64,000 nt of DNA, from NCBI GenBank assembly GCA_017529865.1, contig JAFXNA010000020.1, forward strand, positions 85,794-149,793. Direction: 5' to 3'. Position 1 is the first letter of the stretch. Each line of letters begins with the position of its first letter. Shown piece after piece: positions 51,509 through 59,256 of this stretch. The notes beneath the pieces are model-generated. The model saw only the letters and a program-made list of their open reading frames with translations, was not told where the DNA came from and made no database searches. The translations under genes were made by a program, and so were the position numbers. The DNA comes from Bacteroidaceae bacterium (GTDB taxonomy: Bacteria; Bacteroidota; Bacteroidia; Bacteroidales; Bacteroidaceae).

Positions 51509-52957
51509 TCACACTTTGATTGGACTATATTTTGGCACGAGGAGTTTCATGGCTACCCATGAGATGAGGTATGCGATACCACAGAAGCAGAACATGATGA
51601 AGTAACCCGCTGGTTTACCTTCGAAGCCCATAAACTGGAAGGCTGAACCTGCGGCTTCTGCTGTATCGAACATGTTGCCTGCTACTTTCTGTATAACCAT
51701 CGAACCAAATCCTCCAGCTGTGGCTCCTACACCTGTAATGGTAGCAATCGTGCTCTTTGGGAACATATCGCCAATCGTAGAGAACAGGTTGGCTGACCAA
51801 GCCTGATGGCCTGCTGCAGCGATACCAATGAGGATAGCTGGCCACCAAGGACTATGAACGCCAAGAGGCTGTGCTGCAAGGGCAACAAGTGGTAGGAAGG
51901 CGAAGATCAGCATTGCAAGCATACGTCCGCTGTAGGGGTGCATACCGCGTTTCTCGACAAAGAGTTTTGGAAGATAGCCACCAAAGATGCTGACAACCGT
52001 CACGATAGCATAGAGGGTGAAAATCAGTCCTTGACCGAGTGGTTCGGATGCCTTGATGCCGAACTGGTTCTGGAAGTATGATGGTGCCCAGAAAAGGAAG
52101 AACCACCAAACGCCATCAGTGAGTAGCTTGCCGCAGATGAACGACCAGGTCTGACGATAGGTGAAGCACTTGAAGAATGGGATAGCCTTTTCTTCCTTCT
52201 CTATTGCCTTTGCTGCAGCCTCTGCTTCGTCATCCTGATGAATATAGTCGAGTTCTGCCTGGTTCACATGCTTGCTCTTTTCTGGTTTGTCATACATGAA
52301 TTGCCAGAAGAACATCCACAGGAATCCGAATGCACCTATGATAATAAATGCCCATTCCCATCCCAGACTCTTGGCCAATGGGGGAATGCAGAGAGGAGCT
52401 GCAAGTGCTCCTACGCTGGCTCCGGCATTGAACAGTGAGGTTGAGTAAGCACGGTCTTTCTTTGGGTTGTATTCGGCAGTCACCTTGATGGCAGCAGGGA
52501 AGTTTCCGGATTCTCCAAGTGCCAGAATGCCTCGACAGAAGAGGAACAGATATACGGAGGTGGTAGAGAATGCCAAAGCAGCATTCGAACCAATCTTCGT
52601 AGCAGCTGCAAGGTCGGGCAAACCTGTCAGCATAGAGGTTCCGTAGCCGCAAAGGGCGTGGAGGCAGGCACCTGCACTCCAAACTCCGATACTCCATAGA
52701 TAGCCCTTCTTGGTGCCCATCCAGTCGATAAACTTACCTGCGAAGAGGCAGCAAAGGGCATAGAAGATACTGAAGAACGAGGTGATGGTACCATAGTCGG
52801 CATCAGTCCAACCGAATTCAGGTTTGATGAACTCTTCATACGTAAGACTCAGGACCTGACGGTCGAGATAGTTAATGGTGGTTGCCACAAAAAGCAACGA
52901 ACAAAGCCACCAACGCCAATTGGTCATCAGCTTTGTTTGAGTAGATTGATTGGTCAT
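51509..52957 (-). CDS. MFS hexuronate transporter, ExuT/GudP-like
   Basis: A 482-aa inner-membrane protein with 12 transmembrane segments. The start TNWRWWLCSLLFVATTINYLDRQVLSL is the hallmark of the anion:cation symporter group that includes ExuT (galacturonate/glucuronate). RGILALGESGNFPAAIKV, GVWWFFLFWAP and SANLFSTIGDMFPKSTIATITG are also typical. A hydrophilic central loop (HVNQAELDYIHQDDEAEAAAKAIEKEEK) separates the halves. It probably imports uronic acids set free by the hydrolases in this region (GH105, xylan debranching). It is monocistronic, with a -7 element TAACTTTG at 52994-52987 on the minus strand just upstream. Confidence 0.9.
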   Translation of the reverse strand: MTNQSTQTKLMTNWRWWLCSLLFVATTINYLDRQVLSLTYEEFIKPEFGWTDADYGTITSFFSIFYALCCLFAGKFIDWMGTKKGYLWSIGVWSAGACLHALCGYGTSMLTGLPDLAAATKIGSNAALAFSTTSVYLFLFCRGILALGESGNFPAAIKVTAEYNPKKDRAYSTSLFNAGASVGALAAPLCIPPLAKSLGWEWAFIIIGAFGFLWMFFWQFMYDKPEKSKHVNQAELDYIHQDDEAEAAAKAIEKEEKAIPFFKCFTYRQTWSFICGKLLTDGVWWFFLFWAPSYFQNQFGIKASEPLGQGLIFTLYAIVTVVSIFGGYLPKLFVEKRGMHPYSGRMLAMLIFAFLPLVALAAQPLGVHSPWWPAILIGIAAAGHQAWSANLFSTIGDMFPKSTIATITGVGATAGGFGSMVIQKVAGNMFDTAEAAGSAFQFMGFEGKPAGYFIMFCFCGIAYLISWVAMKLLVPKYSPIKV

Positions 52958-52986
52958 ATACGTTAGTTTTGATTAAATTAGCAAGG

Positions 52987-53016
52987 CAAAGTTACAAAAA
53001 GTTTAGGGTTTAGCGC
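52987..53016 (-). promoter_or_regulatory. Promoter of the hexuronate transporter
   Basis: On the minus strand TAACTTTG (52994-52987), 30 nt upstream of the ATG. The -33 is GCG rather than TTG, so basal activity may be low. Confidence 0.5.
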
Positions 53017-53059
53017 GTAAAGTGTATGTTTTTTTTATAAAAAAATGAGTTTTTTTGTT

Positions 53060-53067
53060 TAAATTTG
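53060..53067 (+). promoter_or_regulatory. Promoter of the first ECF sigma gene
   Basis: TAAATTTG fits TANNTTTG and lies 27 nt upstream of the ATG at 53094. It overlaps the upstream in-frame TTG at 53055, which therefore cannot be the start codon. Confidence 0.55.
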
Positions 53068-53093
53068 CAGTACTTATTCGTTATATAGGTGAG

Positions 53094-53588
53094 ATGACGC
53101 AAAAAGAGTTCGAACATATTGCCCTTCAAATGCACAGCAAGGCACTCCATGTGGCTCGCATTTATGTGCCTTTGGAAGCTGATGCTGAGGATGTGGCTGG
53201 CGATGTGATGTTGAAGCTCTGGGCGATGCACGAGAAAGTACCTCCCGATGACAAAGTTGAGCATTTAGTTGGTATTTTGACGAGAAATCGCGCAATCGAC
53301 CTGTTACGAACTCAAAAGCAAGAGCGCTCGCTCAATGAGAGTTATGAGTACTTGGAGGAAAGGAACCAGCATGATGAACTGGAGTACAAGGAACTGGAAC
53401 AATGGCTCGAACGCGAAATCGACCGTCTGCCGCCCACTAATGCTATCATCCTGCGAATGCGACAGTTGGAACACCGTGAACTCGATGAGATAGCATCTCT
53501 GCTCGGCATCACTAAGTCGTCAGTCTCTACGCTTCTGGCACGAGCACGAAGACAATTACTCGAACGAATCAAACAAACGAAGTTATGA
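53094..53588 (+). CDS. ECF RNA polymerase sigma factor
   Basis: 164 aa from the ATG at 53094 (GGTGAG 5' of it). Region 2 is short and diverged (ARIYVPLEADAEDVAGDVMLKLWAM); region 4 is clear: EREIDRLPPTNAIILRMRQLEHRELDEIASLLGITKSSVSTLLARARRQL, a σ70 r4 helix-turn-helix. It would direct RNA polymerase to a specific set of promoters. The next gene overlaps by 4 nt and encodes a single-pass membrane protein, the usual place for an anti-sigma factor. Confidence 0.88.
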   Translation: MTQKEFEHIALQMHSKALHVARIYVPLEADAEDVAGDVMLKLWAMHEKVPPDDKVEHLVGILTRNRAIDLLRTQKQERSLNESYEYLEERNQHDELEYKELEQWLEREIDRLPPTNAIILRMRQLEHRELDEIASLLGITKSSVSTLLARARRQLLERIKQTKL

Positions 53589-54256
53589 ATAAGGATATAC
53601 AAGACATACAACGACTGCTCGACCGTTTCCTGGAAGGAACATCGACGCTTGACGAGGAAAAACGCCTTGCCGACTATTTCCGTACCCATGAGGTAGGGGA
53701 GGAGTGGAGCGCCTATAAGGAGATGTTTGCAATGTTTGATGATGGACAGGTGGAGGTCAAAAAGAATAAGAACAGAGTGATTCCGTTGTGGGCTTGGTAT
53801 GTAGTGGGTACGGTTGCGGCAAGCATCGCAATCGTGTTCTTCCTTAACAATCAGGATGGAATCGTGCCATCAGATACACCTTTGATTGCACATGTTGATA
53901 CTGCACAACCTAAGCAACCACAGCAGACCCAGACTGATACGATAATTATCCCCATGCAGGAACGGCCTACACAGCTGAAGCCGCAAGACCCAGTTCGACA
54001 GTATCACCCACGCCCTTCGCGTCCATTGTTGGCAAAGCAGACCCCTTCTATGCAGAGTATAATAGAGCATGAGGAAATAGCGGAAGCCACCCTTCATGTC
54101 GAAAGTGAAGAGAAGCAATTATATGCTTCAACTGACACAATGACTTCCCAACCTCTTACTGTTGAGGAGCGATTGGAGCAGCAGATAACTCGCTACATGC
54201 GGCAGATGGAGCAGATACGTAACGACTTAGCGGTAATGAGCGAAGAAGAATACTAA
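53585..54256 (+). CDS. Putative anti-sigma factor, single-pass membrane protein
   Basis: A 223-aa protein. The N-terminal 60 residues (DIQRLLDRFLEGTSTLDEEKRLADYFR) resemble the short cytoplasmic zinc-less anti-sigma domain of Bacteroidetes. A transmembrane helix follows at about 60-80 (VIPLWAWYVVGTVAASIAIVFFL), then a Pro/Gln/Thr-rich periplasmic segment and a C-terminal coiled coil (VEERLEQQITRYMRQMEQIRNDL). It is translationally coupled (ATGA) to the ECF sigma gene. It shares layout and the phrase ARVDT/AHVDT with the protein at 58723-59133. It lacks a FecR domain, so no TonB partner is implied. Confidence 0.65.
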   Translation: MNKDIQDIQRLLDRFLEGTSTLDEEKRLADYFRTHEVGEEWSAYKEMFAMFDDGQVEVKKNKNRVIPLWAWYVVGTVAASIAIVFFLNNQDGIVPSDTPLIAHVDTAQPKQPQQTQTDTIIIPMQERPTQLKPQDPVRQYHPRPSRPLLAKQTPSMQSIIEHEEIAEATLHVESEEKQLYASTDTMTSQPLTVEERLEQQITRYMRQMEQIRNDLAVMSEEEY

Positions 54257-54274
54257 TATTAAATATAAATAGGT

Positions 54275-55096
54275 ATGAATATGAACAAAAAACTATTATT
54301 TGTGGCTCTTGCCCTTAGTTTGGGCTTGAGCAGTAAGGCTCAGGTTGACCCCATTAACACATTTGTAGTTGGTCAGCCGAAGGTAACGGAGACTGTCGAG
54401 CCTGGTAGGAGAACAGTAAGAACAACCATCGAACCATTTAATGAGGGTTCAAATTCAAATGTGATGGGTGTTCCGACGTCGGACTTCACCCGCTCCCTGA
54501 ACTATTTCCTCGAGAAGTTCACAGGAGAGGACAACGACTACAACCGTTCACTCCTGCTGGTGATGAATGATTTCCTTGTGGTGAACTTGCGCGAGACACG
54601 CGAAGAAGTACGTGATGTGGAAGTTACTCGTTTGAATCAAGATGGTACATACGCTAAAAGAATACGACAAGTGAATCGAACAAAGTATATTGAGCGTGCC
54701 AAGATTGCAGAAACGGTCCTCTATTCCATGCGTCAGAAAGCGATGGAGAAACGGTTGAATATGACATCGAATAGTCTGTCTCCTACGATGGAACGTTTGC
54801 TCAAAGGAAATGAGAAGGTGGTTGCTAATACTTATGCCCCAGAGGTTGTGGCGCAGGTAAAGATGATTTGCTCAAACTATCTCAAAGAGACATATACCAA
54901 GACTCAGGAGAATCTGTTGGTTCGATTGGGAGAGTATCTCGACGATGAGATTCGTGCCAACCACATCAGTCGTCTGGCTGTGCAGGATATAATCAACGAA
55001 CTGGACACACTGAAAAACCGCACCAGTTACAATAAACTCAGGGATAAGATTTACGACATCATCCTCTCAGTGAACGAGGCGAGTGTCAATATGTAG
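54275..55096 (+). CDS. Exported α-helical protein of unknown function
   Basis: A 273-aa protein with signal peptide MNMNKKLLFVALALSLGLSSKAQ. The mature part is mainly helical and charged (ERAKIAETVLYSMRQKAMEKRLN, TQENLLVRLGEYLDDEIRANHISRLAVQDIINELDTLKN). I do not recognise the family. It follows the sigma/anti-sigma pair by 18 nt and closes the operon at a strong terminator, so it may be a target or sensor component of that system. Confidence 0.7.
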   Translation: MNMNKKLLFVALALSLGLSSKAQVDPINTFVVGQPKVTETVEPGRRTVRTTIEPFNEGSNSNVMGVPTSDFTRSLNYFLEKFTGEDNDYNRSLLLVMNDFLVVNLRETREEVRDVEVTRLNQDGTYAKRIRQVNRTKYIERAKIAETVLYSMRQKAMEKRLNMTSNSLSPTMERLLKGNEKVVANTYAPEVVAQVKMICSNYLKETYTKTQENLLVRLGEYLDDEIRANHISRLAVQDIINELDTLKNRTSYNKLRDKIYDIILSVNEASVNM

Positions 55097-55140
55097 ATAA
55101 TTCTCATCAATAGGTATATTATTAAATTGTTTGTATGACG

Positions 55141-55180
55141 AGCATCAGCGACTGAGAAGTTGCTGATGCTTTTGTTTTTT
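55141..55180 (+). terminator. Intrinsic terminator of the first sigma operon
   Basis: AGCATCAGC and GCTGATGCT form a 9-bp stem followed by TTTGTTTTTT. Confidence 0.9.
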
Positions 55181-55201
55181 ATAATTATTGTCAATTATCA
55201 A

Positions 55202-55231
55202 TTGTCAATTGTCAATTATTTCGTACCTTTG
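55202..55231 (+). promoter_or_regulatory. Promoter of the BASS transporter
   Basis: TTG (55202-55204), exactly 19 nt, TACCTTTG (55224-55231). The whole block, built from TTGTCAATTG words, is nearly identical to the folP promoter. Confidence 0.8.
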
Positions 55232-55251
55232 CATGCAAAACAGATAATGGA

Positions 55252-56178
55252 ATGAAACGCATTTGTGATTTTATAGCTCGTTGGATGGGGGCACTGGTAT
55301 TGTTGGTGGCAGTTGCTGCATTGGTATTCCCGCAAGTGGTTTTGCCAATCGGCACATGGGTTATCAATCCGCTGTTGGGACTGATTATGTTTGGGATGGG
55401 TCTGACGCTCTCGCCACAGGACTTCAAGGTGGTTTTCAGCCGTCCGAAGGATGTGCTGATTGGGTGTCTGGCTCAGTTCACGGTGATGCCGCTGATAGCC
55501 TGGGTGTTGGTGAAAGTCTTTTCGTTGCCAGAAGAACTGGCTTTGGGTGTGATACTCGTAGGGTGCTGTCCTGGCGGTACGGCTTCGAATGTTATCACCT
55601 ATCTGGCAAAGGGTGACTTGGCACTGAGTGTGGGCATGACGGCTACATCGACCCTGTTAGCTCCAATCCTGACACCTGCCCTCACTTGGTTGATGGCTGG
55701 CACGTTTGTCGAGGTGGACACGTGGGGAATGATTCAGAGCATCCTCTATGTGGTGATTGCACCGATTGTGGCAGGTTTCCTCATTCAGCATTATCTGCCT
55801 CGATTCACAAAGCAAGTAGTGGCCTATCTGCCTGCATTCTCTTCGATTGTGATTGCGTTGGTAGTAGCGTTGGTGGTAGGACATAATGCAGAGAACCTGA
55901 AGACAGCTGGATTGCTGGTCGTGTTGGTGGTCGTACTTCATAACCTCGGTGGACTGGGTATCGGCTATTTAGTAGGCCGTCTGTTGGGCTTGACACGTCA
56001 GAAGCGTACCGCCATCTCTATCGAGGTGGGTATGCAGAACAGCGGACTGGCTACTGCGTTGGCTGCCACTCACTTTGCCGCTTATCCGATGGCTGCCATC
56101 CCAGGAGCCGTGTTCAGTGTGTGGCATAACATCAGCGGAGCGTTGATGGCAAAACTATATAGTATTCATAATAAATAG
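55252..56178 (+). CDS. Bile acid:sodium symporter (BASS) family transporter
   Basis: A 308-aa inner-membrane protein with 9-10 transmembrane helices. BASS signatures: LGLIMFGMGLTLSPQDF near residue 42, LGVILVGCCPGGTASNVITYLAKGDLALSVGMTATSTLLAP (the crossover region binding sodium), and SIEVGMQNSGLATALAATHF (second crossover). Bacterial members carry organic anions such as bile salts, pantoate or pyruvate with sodium; the substrate here is unknown. The leader is short (about 14 nt after the expected +1). Confidence 0.9.
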   Translation: MKRICDFIARWMGALVLLVAVAALVFPQVVLPIGTWVINPLLGLIMFGMGLTLSPQDFKVVFSRPKDVLIGCLAQFTVMPLIAWVLVKVFSLPEELALGVILVGCCPGGTASNVITYLAKGDLALSVGMTATSTLLAPILTPALTWLMAGTFVEVDTWGMIQSILYVVIAPIVAGFLIQHYLPRFTKQVVAYLPAFSSIVIALVVALVVGHNAENLKTAGLLVVLVVVLHNLGGLGIGYLVGRLLGLTRQKRTAISIEVGMQNSGLATALAATHFAAYPMAAIPGAVFSVWHNISGALMAKLYSIHNK

Positions 56179-56185
56179 AATGTTT

Positions 56186-56250
56186 AACTCCCTTATATAA
56201 CTCCCTCGAGCTTCAGCTCGTTAACTTCCATTTTAACTCCTTATTAAATA
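56186..56250 (+). repeat. Modular hairpin leader, short copy 4
   Basis: TTTAACTCCC, ATAACTCCC, the hairpin CGAGC-TTCA-GCTCG, GTTAACTTCC and TTAACTCC end 3 nt before the TfoX-N gene start. Same orientation as copies 1-3 but only the 3' half of the modules. Confidence 0.7.
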
Positions 56251-56252
56251 TT

Positions 56253-56573
56253 ATGGCCAGTAATTCGGATTTTGTACAATACATTGCCGACCAATGTTCG
56301 GGTGCAGGAGAGATAACCGTGAAGAAGATGTTTGGCGATTACGGCATCTATTGCGACGGAAAGATATTCGGACTGATATGTGACGACCTCTTCTACTTGA
56401 AACCTACAGATGCAGTTCGTTCGCTGTTGCGAGTTGTTGATATGCATCCACCCTACGAAGGAGCGAAGGACTATTTCTATATCGCTGACGTGGACAATCA
56501 TGCCTATCTGTCGCAGCTTGTCAGCGAAACCTGTAAGGTATTACCTGCTCCGAAACCGAAAAAGAAACGATAG
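56253..56573 (+). CDS. TfoX N-terminal domain protein
   Basis: A 106-aa protein matching TfoX_N: FVQYIADQCSGAGEITVKKMFGDYGIYCDGKIFGLICDDLFYLKPT, ending with a basic tail (PAPKPKKKR). In gammaproteobacteria TfoX promotes competence, but stand-alone TfoX_N proteins are widespread and of unknown role. It lies 3 nt before the MGMT-like gene, so the two are co-transcribed. Confidence 0.85.
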   Translation: MASNSDFVQYIADQCSGAGEITVKKMFGDYGIYCDGKIFGLICDDLFYLKPTDAVRSLLRVVDMHPPYEGAKDYFYIADVDNHAYLSQLVSETCKVLPAPKPKKKR

Positions 56574-56576
56574 CGT

Positions 56577-56909
56577 ATGAAAGACTATCCAGACAAGATG
56601 ACGCCCGAGCAAGTAAGAGCCTTTCGCGATGATGTGCTCAATATCGTCGGTCAGATACCCTATGGTAGGGTGACGACTTACGGCACGATTGCGCTGTTGG
56701 CAGGATGGCCCAGTCATTCACGGATGGTGGGTCGGACGTTGCGTTATACGCCTAGTGCAGAACACTTGCCCTGTCATCGGGTGGTAAATAAAGAAGGACG
56801 AACAGCGCCAGGGTGGGGCGGTCAGCGCCTGCTGTTGGAAGAAGAAGGTGTCCACTTCAAACCTAATGGCCATGTGGATATGAGCCGCCATTTCTGGGAG
56901 CCGTTGTGA
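56577..56909 (+). CDS. MGMT-family / alkyltransferase-like DNA repair protein
   Basis: A 110-aa protein equal to the C-terminal domain of O6-alkylguanine-DNA alkyltransferase: VLNIVGQIPYGRVTTYGTIALLAG, a winged-helix segment, and HLPCHRVVNKEG with the acceptor Cys66. Alkyltransferase-like proteins have Trp at this place (PWHR); here Cys is kept, so direct dealkylation is possible although the N-terminal domain is absent. The usual NPPxxAVGxAL segment is replaced by SHSRMVGRTLR. Confidence 0.85.
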   Translation: MKDYPDKMTPEQVRAFRDDVLNIVGQIPYGRVTTYGTIALLAGWPSHSRMVGRTLRYTPSAEHLPCHRVVNKEGRTAPGWGGQRLLLEEEGVHFKPNGHVDMSRHFWEPL

Positions 56910-56940
56910 GTGGTGATGATAATTTTTCTCGTTTTCCGTG

Positions 56941-56992
56941 AACGATTTCAAGCTTTCTGTGTATGCAGACATGAAAGAGCTCTGAAATCGTT
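56941..56992 (+). terminator. Long hairpin after the MGMT-like gene
   Basis: AACGATTTCA and TGAAATCGTT form a 10-bp stem, extended by AGCTTTC/GAAAGAGCT with one bulge. TTAATTATTTT follows. Confidence 0.6.
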
Positions 56993-57017
56993 TAATTATT
57001 TTAAAAACAGAACAAGA

Positions 57018-58172
57018 ATGAAAAGAGTAATATTGGGCATTTGGTTGCTGATGCTAAGCCTCAGTGCAATGGCGCAGACCAAAGCAATGAAAGTGGAAAG
57101 TCCGATTGTAACAGAAAAAGACTTTGTGTGGTATGTAGAACAGAAAGAGGCATGGAAGGCGCAGACGCAGAAGAATCCGAAGGATGAGACAGCGTGGCTG
57201 AACTATTATCATGCAGCACACTATATGGGTTGGTGGGGCAACAATTCTGACAGCGTTGTCCGTCAGGTGATGAGCGAGATGAAACAGGCTATTCCCGATA
57301 CTTATACCTATAATTTCTGTGCCTACCGTGCCGTTGTTACTGGGCATGTGGAAGAAACCGATGGTGATAAATATGCGGAAGCTGCACTGGCGAAGCTGCC
57401 TGATGAGATGGAGTTTTTCGACTACGACCAATGGGTGTGCTACTTGGCTATGAAAGGATATGAGTCGCGTATGGCGCAGATGGCGAAACGCTATTTCAAT
57501 AGTGGCATCTATTCGGAAAACGTGTTGCGATACGGCTACAATGAGTTGGCTGGCATGGATGCGGATGGCATCTATATCGGCTCTGGCGACACATCCATCA
57601 TTCCTAAGTGGCTTATCCAGGATGGTATGGGAAAGCATAAGGACAAGACCATCGTTGCTGTACCGTTCCTGGCGGTGAAGGAATATCGTGCGTGGCTGAA
57701 TAAGAAACTCGACATTCAGTTGCCTGAACTGGAAGACGGAGGCTATGAGGACTATCAGGCATTCGAGTGTGCAGCACTGCAAACCATTATCGACAAGTAT
57801 GGCAGTAAGGTTTACTTCTCGGCAACGACACCCTCATCGTTGCGGGAGCCTTGGGAGAAGAACCTCTACAATGAAGGGCTGTTGCTGAAGTATTCGAAGA
57901 AACGCTACGATAATCTCGCCGTGAAACGTCGCAATGTGGAGGACCGCTATATGCTGGAGTATCTGCTCGTCTCGTTCCGTCCCGACTGGACATCTGGTCA
58001 GCGACTCTCTGCTAATTATGCCGTTCTGCTTGCCGACCTGCTCCCTTACTACGAGAAGCATGACCAGAAGCGATATGACTGGCTGATGCGACGGTTGGTG
58101 AGCGGTATCAGCAACACTTCCTTCAGCGAAGAAAAGAAACAGGAATACATGAACGTGTTGATGCACGACTGA
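57018..58172 (+). CDS. Exported protein of unknown function in a sigma-factor operon
   Basis: 384 aa from the ATG at 57018 (the start that gives a normal signal peptide, RVILGIWLLMLSLSAMAQ). The mature protein is mixed α/β with many aromatic residues (WYVEQKEAWKAQTQK, WLNYYHAAHYMGWWG, EFFDYDQWVCYLAMKGYESRMAQMAKRYF), suggesting TPR-like helical hairpins. I do not recognise a family. It lies 3 nt before an ECF sigma gene in the same orientation, so it may be the sensor or a regulated component. Confidence 0.65.
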   Translation: MKRVILGIWLLMLSLSAMAQTKAMKVESPIVTEKDFVWYVEQKEAWKAQTQKNPKDETAWLNYYHAAHYMGWWGNNSDSVVRQVMSEMKQAIPDTYTYNFCAYRAVVTGHVEETDGDKYAEAALAKLPDEMEFFDYDQWVCYLAMKGYESRMAQMAKRYFNSGIYSENVLRYGYNELAGMDADGIYIGSGDTSIIPKWLIQDGMGKHKDKTIVAVPFLAVKEYRAWLNKKLDIQLPELEDGGYEDYQAFECAALQTIIDKYGSKVYFSATTPSSLREPWEKNLYNEGLLLKYSKKRYDNLAVKRRNVEDRYMLEYLLVSFRPDWTSGQRLSANYAVLLADLLPYYEKHDQKRYDWLMRRLVSGISNTSFSEEKKQEYMNVLMHD

Positions 58173-58175
58173 CAC

Positions 58176-58736
58176 ATGCTGATACCACTACGCATGTCGG
58201 CACAGTCCGACGAACAGCTGATGACACGAGCCGCACGAGGCAGTGACCGTGCTTTCGAGGAACTCTACAATCGTCATGCTCGACGGTTGCAGGGCTTCTT
58301 CGTCCGCAGGCTTGGCGATGATGCCGACTTGGCTGCCGACTTCATGCACGACACCTTCCTGCGGCTTTATGCTGCCCGCGAGACTTATCGTGAAGGTCGT
58401 AACTTCCGCGCCTGGCTTTTCACCATCGCCTACAACCTCTGTCGGAATCATCATCGCAACCAGTTGACGATTGTCTCCGATGAGGGTGTGGACATCACTG
58501 ATGAGGCCAGCATTGAAGTGGAGTTGGACATGAAAGACCTTCATGATGCCCTACGAGACATACTCCGTAAACTCCCAGAATCCTACGCGATGCTCTTCTC
58601 GCTGCACTATGAAGAAGAGTTGACCGTTCCCCAGATAGCGCAAATCACCGACCTACCCGAGGGTACCGTGAAGTCGCGTCTGCATAAAACAATGCAAATC
58701 ATCAAACAAAACCTGAAGCAATATGAACATCACTGA
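58176..58736 (+). CDS. ECF RNA polymerase sigma factor
   Basis: A 186-aa protein; the ATG at 58194 (MSAQSDEQLM) is an alternative start. Region 2: RAFEELYNRHARRLQGFFVRRLGDDADLAADFMHDTFLRLY and FRAWLFTIAYNLCRNHHR. Region 4: LRKLPESYAMLFSLHYEEELTVPQIAQITDLPEGTVKSRLHKTMQIIKQNL. A standard ECF sigma of about the expected length. It overlaps the next gene by 14 nt; that gene encodes a single-pass membrane protein and is the likely anti-sigma. Confidence 0.92.
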   Translation: MLIPLRMSAQSDEQLMTRAARGSDRAFEELYNRHARRLQGFFVRRLGDDADLAADFMHDTFLRLYAARETYREGRNFRAWLFTIAYNLCRNHHRNQLTIVSDEGVDITDEASIEVELDMKDLHDALRDILRKLPESYAMLFSLHYEEELTVPQIAQITDLPEGTVKSRLHKTMQIIKQNLKQYEHH

Positions 58737-59133
58737 TCAAGACATCATCCGCACTGCCCGTCAGCTGCGCGACGAGGAGAACGAACAACTGAGCGTCCGT
58801 TCCGAGTTCAATCGTACACGACCTTGGCACCGCATTCCCACCTGGCTCGTCGCCATCCCCGCAGCAGCCGTCGTTGGCTTCTTTGTAGGTATATGGACTG
58901 AAAGTTCACAGAATGACACTCCACTCACGGCACGTGTTGATACCGTATATGTCCAGATGTCTGCACCGCAGCCTACAGAAGGAGATTCCGTGCATCAGCC
59001 TATCCAAACGACACGTCTTTCTGTGTCGAATAATACCACACATCCGTCGTCAACGACACGCAGTACCAGTCCTTCTCATGGGCGCTCCGTAGCCGAAGAT
59101 AACATACGATACGACCTGTTAGTTATGAATTAA
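58723..59133 (+). CDS. Putative anti-sigma factor, small membrane protein
   Basis: A 136-aa protein with a cytoplasmic N-terminus of about 45 residues (ITDQDIIRTARQLRDEENEQL), one transmembrane helix (IPTWLVAIPAAAVVGFFVGIW), and a Ser/Thr/Pro-rich periplasmic tail. Same architecture as the protein at 53585-54256. The 14-nt overlap with the ECF sigma gene supports coupled translation and pairing. No known domain is evident. Confidence 0.6.
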   Translation: MNITDQDIIRTARQLRDEENEQLSVRSEFNRTRPWHRIPTWLVAIPAAAVVGFFVGIWTESSQNDTPLTARVDTVYVQMSAPQPTEGDSVHQPIQTTRLSVSNNTTHPSSTTRSTSPSHGRSVAEDNIRYDLLVMN

Positions 59134-59136
59134 AGT

Positions 59137-59246
59137 TCCGTTCATACGTATGATTTGCTCTGTTCATACGTATCATTCATTCCGTTGATGCGCATCATTC
59201 AGTCCGTTAATGCGCATTATTCAATCGGTTAATGCGCATGACCGAA
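59137..59246. repeat. Five 22-bp tandem repeats with palindromic cores
   Basis: Five units of exactly 22 bp begin at 59137, 59159, 59181, 59203 and 59225, each TCnGTT + 10-bp core + tail. Cores are CATACGTATG, CATACGTATC, GATGCGCATC, AATGCGCATT and AATGCGCATG; three are perfect palindromes although the bases differ. The array lies between the convergent anti-sigma and β-barrel genes and begins 3 nt after the stop codon. Confidence 0.9.
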
Positions 59247-59256
59247 TCCAGTCATC

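Noticed and set aside
53055..53093. Upstream TTG start for the ECF sigma gene
   Set aside because: It lies inside the TAAATTTG promoter element; the ATG at 53094 has a ribosome-binding site and normal family length.
56910..57017. Upstream GTG start extending the 57-58 kb exported protein
   Set aside because: The extension crosses a long terminator-like hairpin and would bury the signal peptide; the ATG at 57018 fits.
59137..59246. Possible CRISPR array (22-bp units)
   Set aside because: Units are contiguous without spacers, and no cas genes are present; the same applies to the 11-bp arrays.
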